Source: Nothobranchius furzeri
Taxonomy: Eukaryota > Chordata > Actinopteri > Cyprinodontiformes > Nothobranchiidae
DNA length: 64,000 bases
Assembly: GCF_043380555.1 (NCBI RefSeq)
Contig: NC_091756.1
Location: forward strand, 8,821,507 to 8,885,506
Direction of reading: 5' to 3'
The notes below the pieces were generated by a model. It did no database searches and was not told the DNA's origin. It saw only the letters and a program-made list of their open reading frames with translations. The position numbers and the translations under genes were made by a program. Each line of letters opens with the position of its first letter. Position 1 is the stretch's first letter. Shown piece by piece: positions 55,301-64,000 of the stretch.

Positions 55301-58300
55301 ACGTTCAGATCACTTACAACTCAATAGATTCTACCTTCCTGTAACGTTTCAGCCTGATTGGACCTTGTTTTCACACAAATGGACCCAGAATGATGTGAAA
55401 TTGTGCTTCATGAAACATAATTCTGGGTGTCATTTAAAAACCATAAGTGCTAATGACTCCATTCCTTTTAGTGGTAATGGGGGCTCATAATTGGAGTACT
55501 CTAAAACAAACCTGACCTCTCTAGGATATTCAGAAGCCAAGTTATAAGCCCACAAAGGTGTAACTGGACTACTTCTTTAAAGTGACACCAGGCCCGGTGA
55601 CCTTTGGGACATGGTTTGACCCCCAATAGGAATGTGCGATCATCATGAAACGTTCAGATCACTTACAACTCAATAGATTCTACCTTCTTGTAACGTTTCA
55701 GCCTGATTGGACCTTGTTTTCACACAAATGGACCCAGAATGATGGGAAATTGTGCTTCGTGCAACATAATTCTGGGTGCCATTTAAAAACCCTAAGTGCT
55801 AATGACTCCATTCCTTTTTGAGGTTGTAGGGGCTGTTGATTGGAGTACACTAAAACAAACCTGATCTCTCTAGGACATTCAGAAACCAAGTTATAAGCCC
55901 TCAAAGGTGTAATTGGACTACTTCTTTAAAGTGACACCAGGCCCGGTGACCTTTGGGACATGGTTTGACCCCCTATAGGAATGTGCGATCATCATGAAAC
56001 GTTCAGATCACTTACAATTCAATAGATTCTACCGTCTTGTAACGTTTCAGCCTGATTGGACCTTGTTTTCACACAAATGGACCGAGAATGATGTGAAATT
56101 GTGCTTCGTGCAACATAATTCTGGGTGCCATTTACAAACCATAAGTGCTAATGACTCCATTCCTTTTTGTGGTTGTAGGGGCTGTTGATTGGAGTACATT
56201 AAAACAAACCTGATCTCTCTAGGACATTCAGAAGCCAAGTTATAAGCCCACAAATGTGTAACTGGACTACTTCTTTAAATTGACACCAGATCCGATGACC
56301 TTTGGGACATTGTTTGACCCCCTTAGGAAAGTGCTATCATCATGAAACGTTCAGATCACTTACATTTCAATAGATTCTACCTTCCTGTAACATTTCAGCC
56401 TGATTGTCTATTGTTTTCACACAAATGAACCCAGAATTATGTGAAATTGTGCTTCGTGCAACATAATTCTGGGTGCCATTTAAAAACCATAAGTGCTAAT
56501 GACTCCATTCCTTTTTGTGGTTGTAGGGGCTGTTGATTGGAGTACATTAAAACAAACCTGATCTCTCTAGGACATTCAGAAGCCAAGTTATAAGCCTACA
56601 AATGTGTAACTGGACTACTTCTTTAAATTGACACCAGATCCGGTGACCTTTGGGACATGGTTTGACCCCCTTAGGAAAGTGCGATCATCTTGAAACGTTC
56701 AGATCACTTACAACTCAATAGATTCTACCTTCTTGTAACGTTTCAGCCTGATTGGACCTTGTTTTCACACAAATGGACCCAGAATGATGGGAAATTGTGC
56801 TTCGTGCAACATAATTCTGGGTGCCATTTAAAAACCATAAGTGCTAATGACTCCATTCCTTTTTGAGGTTGTAGGGGCTGTTGATTGGAGTACACTAAAA
56901 CAAACCTGATCTCTCTAGGACATTCAGAAACCAAGTTATAAGCCCTCAAAGGTGTAATTGGACTACTTCTTTAAAGTGACACCAGGCCCGGTGACCTTTG
57001 GGACATGGTTTGACCCCCTATAGGAATGTGCGATCATCATGAAACGTTCAGATCACTTACAATTCAATAGATTCTACCGTCTTGTAACGTGTCAGCCTGA
57101 TTGGACCTTGTTATCACACAAATGGACCGAGAATGATGTGAAATTGTGCTTCGTGCAACATAATTCTGGGTGCCATTTACAAACCATAAGTGCTAATGAC
57201 TCCATTACATTTTGTGGTTGTAGGGGCTGTTGATTGGAGTACATTAAAACAAACCTGATCTCTCTAGGACATTCAGAAGCCAAGTTATAAGCCCACAAAT
57301 GTGTAACTGGACTACTTCTTTAAATTGACACCAGATCCGGTGACCTTTGGGACATGGTTTGACACCCTTAGGAAAGTGCTATCATCATGAAACGTTCAGA
57401 TCACTTACAATTCAATAGATTCTACCTTCCTGTAACATTTCAGCCTGATTGTCTCTTGTTTTCACACAAATGAACCCAGAATGATGTGAAATTGTGCTTC
57501 GTGCAACATAATTCTGGGTGCCATTTAAAAACCATAAGTGCTAATGACTCCATTCCTTTTTGTGGTTGTAGGGGCTGTTGATTGGAGTACATTAAAACAA
57601 ACCTGATCTCTCTAGGACATTCAGAAGCCAAGTTATAAGCCTACAAATGTGTAACTGGACTACTTCTTTAAATTGACACCAGATCCGGTGACCTTTGGGA
57701 CATGGTTTGACCCCCTTAGGAAAGTGCGATCATCTTGAAACGTTCAGATCACTTACAACTCAATAGATTCTACCTTCTTGTAACGTTTCAGCCTGATTGG
57801 ACCTTGTTTTCACACAAATGGACCCAGAATGAACTGAAATTGTGCTTCATGCAACATAATTCTGGGTGCCATTTAAAAACCATAAGTGCTAATGACTCCA
57901 TTCCTTTTTGTGGTTGTAGGGGCTGTTGATTGGAGTACATTAAAACAAACCTGATCTCTCTAGGACATTCAGAAGCCAAGTTATAAGCCCACAAATGTGT
58001 AACTGGACTACTTCTTTAAATTGACACCAGATCCGGTGACCTTTGGGACATGGTTTGACCCCCTTAGGAAAGTGCGATCATCTTGAAACGTTCAGATCAC
58101 TTACAACTCAATAGATTCTACCTTCTTGTAACGTTTCAGCCTGATTGGACCTTGTTTTCACACAAATGGACCCAGAATGATGTGAAATTGTGCTTCATGC
58201 AACATAATTCTGGGTGCCATTTAAAAACCATAAGTGCTAATGACCACATTCCTTTTTGTGGTTGTAGGGGCTGTTGATTGGAGTACATTAAAACAAACCT

Positions 58301-61300
58301 GATCTCTCTAGGACATTCAGAAGCCAAGTTATAAGCCCACAAATGTATAACTGGACTACTTCTTTAAATTGACCCCAGATCCGGTGACCTTTGGGACATG
58401 GTTTGATCCCCTTAGGAAAGTTCTATCATCATGAAACGTTCAGATCCCTTACAACTCAATAGATTCTACCTTCCTGTAACGTTTCAGCCTGATTGGACCT
58501 TGTTTTCACACAAATGAACCCAGAATGATGTGAAAATGTGCTTCGTGCCACATAATTCTGGGTGCCATTTAAATACCATAAGTGCTAATGACTCCATTCC
58601 TTTTTGTGGTTGTAGGGGCTGTTGATTGGAGTATACTAAAACAAACCTGATCTCTCTAGGACATTCAGAAGCCAAGCTATAAGCCCACAAATGTGTAACT
58701 GGACTACTTCTTTAAATTGACACCAGATCCGGTGACCTTTGGGACATGGTTTGACACCCTTAGGAAAGTGCAATCATTTTGAAACGTTCAGATCACTTAC
58801 AACTCAATAGATTCTACCTTCCTTTAACGTTTCAGCCTGATTGGACCTTGTTTTCACACAAATGAACCCAGAATGATGTGAAATTGTGCTTCGTGCAACA
58901 TAATTCTGGGTGCCATTTAAAAACCATAAGTGCTAATGATTCCATTCCTTTTTGAGGTTGTAGGGGCTGTTGATTGGAGTACACTAAAACAAACCTGATC
59001 TCTCTAGAACATTCAGAAGCCAAGTTATAAGCCCTCAAAGGTGTAATTGGACTACTTCTTTAAAGTGACACCAGGCCCGGTGACCGTTGGGACATGGTTT
59101 GACCCCCTATAGGAATGTGCGATCATCTTGAAACGTTCAGATCACTTACAACTCTATAGATTCTACCTTCTTGGAACGTTTCAGCCTGATTGGACCTTGT
59201 TTTCACACAAATGGACCCAGAATGATGTGAAATTGTGCTTCGTGCAAGATAATTCTGGGTGCCATTTACAAACCATAAGTGCTAATGACTCCATTCCTTT
59301 TTGTGGTTGTAGGGCCTGTTGATTGGAGTACACTAAAACAAACCTGATCTCTCTAGGACATTCAGAAGCCAAGTTATAAGCCCACAAATGTGTAACTGGA
59401 CTACTTCTTTAAAGTGACACCAGGCCCGGTGACCTTTGGGACATGGTTTTACCCCCTATAGGAATGTGCGATCATCATGAAACGTTCAGATCACTTACAA
59501 CTCAATAGATTCTACCTTCCTGTAACGTTTCAGCCTGATTGGACCTTGTTTTCACACAAATGAACCCAGAATGATGTGAAATTGTGCTTCATGCAACATA
59601 ATTCTGGGTGCCATTTAAAAACCATAAGTGCTAATGACTCCATTCCTTTTTGTGGTTGTAGGGGCTGTTGATTGGAGTATACTAAAACAAACCTGATCTC
59701 TCTAGGACATTCAGAAGCCAAGTTATAAGCCCACAAATGTGTAACTGGACTACTTTAAATTGACACCAGATCCGGTGACCTTTGGGACATGGTTTGACCC
59801 CCTTAGGAAAGTGCTATCATCATGAAACGTTCAGATCACTTACAACTCAATAGATTCTACCTTCCTGTAACGTTTCAGCCTGATTGGACCTTGTTTTCAC
59901 ACAAATGAACCCAGAATGTTGTGAAATTGTGCTTCATGCAACATAATTCTGGGTGCCATTTAAAAACCATAAGTGCTAATGACTCCATTCCTTTTAGTGG
60001 TAATGGGGGCTGCTAATTGGAGTGCTCTAAAACAAACCTGACCTCTCTAGGATATTCAGAAGCCAAGTTATAAGCCCACAAAGGTGTAACTGGACTACTT
60101 CTTTAAAGTGACACCAGGCCCGGTGACCTTTGGGACATGGTTTGACCCCCTATAGGAATGTGCGATCATCATGAAACGTTCTGATCACTTACAACTCAAT
60201 AGATTCTACCTTCTTGTAACGTTTCAGCCTGATTGGACCTTGTTTTCACACAAATGGACCCAGAATGATGTGAAATTGTGCTTCGTGCAACATAATTCTG
60301 GGTGCCATTTACAAACCATAAGTGCTAATGACTCCATTCCTTTTTGTGGTTGTAGGGGCTGTTGGTTGGAGTACATTAAAACAAACCTGATCTCTCTCGG
60401 ACATTCAGAAGCCAAGTTATAAGCCCACAAATGTGTAACTGGACTACTTCTTTAAATTGACACCAGATCCGGTGACCTTTGGGACATGGTTTGACCCCCT
60501 TAGGAAAGTGCTATCATCATGAAACGTTCAGATCACTTACAACTCAATAGATTCTACCTTCCTGTAACGTTTCAGCCTGATTGGACCTTGTTTTCACACA
60601 AATGAACCCAGAATGATGTGAAATTGTGCTTCGTGCAACATAATTCTGGGTGCCATTTAAAAACCATAAGTGCTAATGACTCCATTCCTTTTAGCGGTAA
60701 TGGGGGCTGTTAAATGGAGTACTCTAAAACAAACCTGACCTCTCTAGGATATTCAGAAGCCAAGTTATAAGCCCACAAAGGTGTAACTGGACTACTTCTT
60801 TAAAGTGACACCAGGCCCGATGACCTTTGGGACATGGTTTGACCCCCTATAGGAATGTGCGATCATCATGAAACGTTCAGATCACTTACAACTCAATAGA
60901 TTCTACCTTCTTGTAACGTTTCAGCCTGATTGGACCTTGTTTTCACACAAATGGACCCAGAATGATGTGAAATTGTGCTTCGTGCAACATAATTCTGGGT
61001 GCCATTTAAAAATCATAAGTGCTAATGACTCCATTCCTTTTAATGGTAATGGGGGCTGTTAATTGGAGTACTCTAAAACAAACCTGACCTCTCTAGGATA
61101 TTCAGAAGCCAAGTTATAAGCCCACAAAGGTGTAACTGGACTACTTCTTTAAAGTGACACCAGGCCCGGTGACCTTTGGGACATTGTTTGACCCCCTATA
61201 GGAATGTGCGATCATCATGAAACGTTCAGATCACTTACAACTCAATAGATTCTACCTACTTGTAACATTTCAGCCTGATTGGACCTTGTTTTCACACAAA

Positions 61301-61856
61301 TGGACCCAGAATGATGTGAAATTGTGCTTTGTGCAACATAATTCTGGGTGCCATTTAAAAACCATAAGTGCTAATGATTCCATTCCTTTTTGAGGTTGTA
61401 GGGGCTGTTGATTGGAGTACACTAAAACAAACCTGATCTCTCTAGGACATTCAGAAGCCAAGTTATAAGCCCTCAAAGGTGTAATTGGACTACTTCTTTA
61501 AAGTGACACCAGGCCCGGTGACCTTTGGGACATGGTTTGACCCCCTATAGGAATGTGCGATCATCATGAAACGTTCAGATCACTTATAACTCAATAGATT
61601 CTACCTTCTTGTAACGTTTCAGCCTGATTGGACCTTGTTTTCACACAAATGGATCCAGAATGATGTGAAATTGTGCTTCGTGCAACATAATTCTGGGTGC
61701 CATTTAGAAACCATAAGTGCTAATGACTCCATTCCTTTTTGTGGTTGTAGGACCTGTTGATTGGAGTACACTAAAACAAACCTGATCTCTCTAGGACATT
61801 CAGAAACCAAGTTATAAGCCCACAAATGTGTAACTGGACTACTTCTTTAAAGTGAC
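40371..61856 (-). repeat. 348-bp satellite array (minus orientation)
   Basis: About 62 monomers, reverse complement of the 26-37 kb array. Variant types include TTTTAGTGGTAATGGGGGC (for TTTTTGTGGTTGTAGGGGC) and short forms with CTACTTTAAATTG. Higher-order duplications of 5570 bp and 1043 bp lie inside it. The array ends at 61856 (GTGAC), where unrelated sequence starts. ORFs of 63-83 codons recurring on both strands belong to the repeat. Confidence 0.97.
46640..57625 (-). repeat. Tandem 5570-bp (16-monomer) higher-order repeat with internal 1043-bp (3-monomer) repeat
   Basis: About 46640-52055 and 52210-57625 match at a constant 5570-bp offset. The differences I saw are single bases, for example at 47648/53218 and 48452/54022. 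Within each copy a 3-monomer block is duplicated at 1043 bp (47694/48737, 48335/49378; 53264/54307, 53905/54948). A third related block at about 58484-60420 (offset 6266 from the second) has only one copy of the 3-mer. Confidence 0.88.
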
Positions 61857-62043
61857 GTAGAAGTTTGTTCACTTGCTTCCATGCGCTCATGGAACACAGG
61901 ACATCGCAACCTCTGTGATACTCAAGTAAAGCGTCACACACCAGCTGCTTGCACGTTGGAAATACAATCGGTAGTAACTTCTTACTCCACTCTATGTTGA
62001 ACTCGTATAGTACGTATATGGGCGGTTGCGGCGGTTTGCGCAT
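61857..62043 (-). CDS. Unidentified ORF, C-terminus cut off by satellite
   Basis: Starts at an ATG (62043) just 3 nt after the stop of the preceding small frame. The first ~62 codons have normal, non-repetitive composition with aromatic and Cys residues. The frame then runs into satellite DNA at 61856, so the original C-terminus is lost; codons beyond that point are satellite. No domain recognised. Together with the next three entries it looks like a piece of a compact, intron-poor genome such as a DNA virus or large transposon, but that is inference. Confidence 0.35.
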
Positions 62044-62046
62044 TTT

Positions 62047-62142
62047 CTATCTAGCCTCCGCTAATATGACTCTGTGGTCTGTCTCCTGAGAAGGTGCAGT
62101 TGGATCTTGCGAGAGTGCACTATCGACGGTCGGCGTTTCCAT
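62047..62142 (-). CDS. Unidentified small ORF, 31 codons from ATG
   Basis: Acidic, Thr/Pro/Ser-rich frame that ends 3 nt before the next ATG. The frame is open without an ATG back to about 62289, overlapping the end of the neighbouring ORF, so it may be the tail of a longer frame shifted by a mutation. Low support on its own. Confidence 0.2.
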   Translation of the reverse strand: METPTVDSALSQDPTAPSQETDHRVILAEAR

Positions 62143-62227
62143 TTCGTCAACTGTGCCATTTTCAGCCGCTGGCAAACGGCCGTTGACGGTCGATGCGAGA
62201 CACCAACATAACGTTAGACCGCAACCC

Positions 62228-62539
62228 TCATGCCAGTTTTCTGTAGTACTGGTTGTAGTTTCTGGTGCACACTCGATACGCCATTACGATCACAATTACG
62301 TTGATTAATAAATCCAGTGTTGTAGCGACTGCAGCCAGCGCCGTCGCGCAACTCGTGTCGGTGTTATCTCTCGATACCTTCGTTCGTATCCGAGCGTATG
62401 CAGAATCTACGGATCTGGTGAAGTTGCTTGTCACTAGCTTGCGCACGTTAGATATGGCACTTTGCGCGAGTCTCACACAACCATTAAGTGGCGACCGTCG
62501 CGTCAGTGCAAAGTTTTTCCGATATATCGCTCGCAACAT
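62228..62539 (-). CDS. Unidentified ORF with C-terminal hydrophobic helix, 103 aa
   Basis: ATG start at 62539. Basic N-terminal half predicted mainly helical; residues about 68-88 (ALAAVATTLDLLINVIVIVM) form a likely membrane span, followed by a short Tyr-rich tail. This resembles a small tail-anchored or virion membrane protein. It overlaps the upstream ORF by 56 bp in another frame, so the two may be one decayed gene broken by a frameshift. Family not recognised. Confidence 0.35.
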   Translation of the reverse strand: MLRAIYRKNFALTRRSPLNGCVRLAQSAISNVRKLVTSNFTRSVDSAYARIRTKVSRDNTDTSCATALAAVATTLDLLINVIVIVMAYRVCTRNYNQYYRKLA

Positions 62540-62930
62540 CGTTTGTCATTTGCTGTACACTGCGCACACTGGCCGCGAGGTCGCGGAGAGGGTCTTCGTT
62601 ACGAGTTGTGTAATATCCGCTGACTTGCCGATTCAATTCTGGTGGCGCTGACCCAAACGAGAACGCTTTTAAGGCGCATGTCGTGGTAACTCTGATAGCG
62701 CCGTGGTTGACGAGGACGATCATCTTTAGCAATAGTTCATCTCGAAACGCAACGATGGTGAGGGCGACGAGTTGGCCGGTTCTGCCTTCAGGCCACTCGG
62801 TTGCCGCTAGATTGCCCAATGCCACACACGCAGACGAACCCTGTACACACTCAATGACCCGTGTGCGATCGTTGATTTCTGCTAGTACGTTTGCTAGTTC
62901 TACGTGCTTCCACGGATCGGGCGTGGGCAC
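62484..62930 (-). CDS. Unidentified ORF, 148 codons from a GTG, possibly 5'-incomplete
   Basis: The frame is open from just after a TAA (62942-62940), and the first start-like codon is a GTG (62930), not an ATG; the first ATG lies about 69 codons in. Composition is ordinary protein-like, with a Val/Leu-rich central part and an acidic helical C-terminus. The lack of a proper start suggests a lost upstream part or an upstream frameshift. No domain recognised. Higher GC content and tight packing set it apart from the neighbouring repeats. Confidence 0.35.
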   Translation of the reverse strand: MPTPDPWKHVELANVLAEINDRTRVIECVQGSSACVALGNLAATEWPEGRTGQLVALTIVAFRDELLLKMIVLVNHGAIRVTTTCALKAFSFGSAPPELNRQVSGYYTTRNEDPLRDLAASVRSVQQMTNDVASDISEKLCTDATVAT

Positions 62931-63016
62931 GCGCTTGTTTTAGAGGCGTTTTTGCGCAGCCTCTACCCTGCTCGACCGCTCGTGGCCGCACTAGCTATAT
63001 TTATCTTTATTTGTTT

Positions 63017-63596
<580 letters not shown>

Positions 63597-64000
63597 TCAG
63601 AGGCTTATGACGCAACATATCTTCCAGTTGCTATTAGACAAGTTATAATTCTCAACCATTTTTCGGAACTGGTTTCTTGGGTCCGTGAGTAAATGCCAAA
63701 TGAGATGATAGTCCTTAAGTAAGTTCCTGGCGATCCCATGTCACGCTCTTGCCCATCAGCCGGTGAACGCTGAGACGGAACTCGATGAGAGCGATGTATT
63801 TTTTAAGTGCTCCGAATGTACTTCTAACAAGCGTGCGATTCACTTCGTGAGTAAACCGCAACTGCAGCTGATTCAAACAGTCGAGCCAACTTTCTACATC
63901 ACAATATGCGTTTTGTAGTTAGTCGAGTTACCTTTTGTGTGGCGCATGCACGGGTCGTTAGCGTCCAGCTCCCAGCTTAGAGATTCCTGTATTGACACAG
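63597..64000 (-). pseudogene. Decayed coding-like stretch, unidentified, continues past window end
   Basis: Three minus-strand frames follow one another: 63998-63894, 63918-63715 and about 63740-63597. Each reads as ordinary protein-like sequence (for example SWLDCLNQLQLRFTHEVNRT and WHLLTDPRNQFRKMVENYN) and each ends in a stop close to where the next takes over. This pattern suggests one gene broken by frameshifts, or small spliced segments. No family recognised. It may belong with the ORFs at 61.9-62.9 kb. Confidence 0.35.

Overview
The window looks like a repeat-dominated, probably heterochromatic stretch of a vertebrate genome, most likely a teleost fish. Three things point that way: an intact gamma/epsilon-type endogenous retrovirus, a Penelope-type GIY-YIG retroelement remnant of a kind I associate with fish genomes, and long CA/TG microsatellites. 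I saw no host protein-coding gene, no tRNA or rRNA gene and nothing bacterial. The species cannot be told from the sequence.

Layout. (1) 1-3139 and 15255-24763 are one array of a 77-bp satellite in + orientation with higher-order duplications; 24764-26239 is the same satellite inverted. (2) 3140-15254 is a complete provirus on the minus strand that split one 77-bp monomer and made a 4-bp CTCT duplication. In transcription order it has a 5' LTR (14822-15254), a primer binding site, a ~1.9-kb leader, gag (12893-10842), an in-frame UAG followed by pol (10841-6546), an overlapping env (6730-4457), a ~0.9-kb spacer and a 3' LTR (3571-3140). The LTRs differ by one T, and all three genes are open. 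(3) 26240-36931 is a second satellite of ~348 bp in + orientation, broken by a 657-bp insertion with imperfect inverted termini; decayed copies and a 176-bp foldback element follow. (4) 37890-40217 is a palindromic minisatellite with AAATGGAGGCCTCCATTT cores; it surrounds a frameshifted Penelope-type fragment and a (TG)n tract. (5) 40371-61856 is the 348-bp satellite in minus orientation, about 62 monomers with 16-mer and 3-mer higher-order repeats. The 348-bp satellite therefore forms a very large unequal inverted repeat with the minisatellite near its centre. (6) 61857-64000 is not satellite. It holds closely packed minus-strand reading frames that I cannot assign, cut off by the satellite, then a (CA)n tract and a decayed coding-like stretch running off the window.

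How the parts work together. The retroviral genes form the usual unit: Gag assembles particles, suppression of the UAG would yield Gag-Pol with protease, RT, RNase H and integrase, and Env would come from a spliced RNA. The most unusual points are a possible 2H-phosphoesterase-like segment between protease and RT, a CX9CC motif in the transmembrane subunit in place of CX6CC, and an empty copy of the insertion site inside the same satellite array at 23270-23273. All assignments come from reading the sequence by eye; no database search was run.
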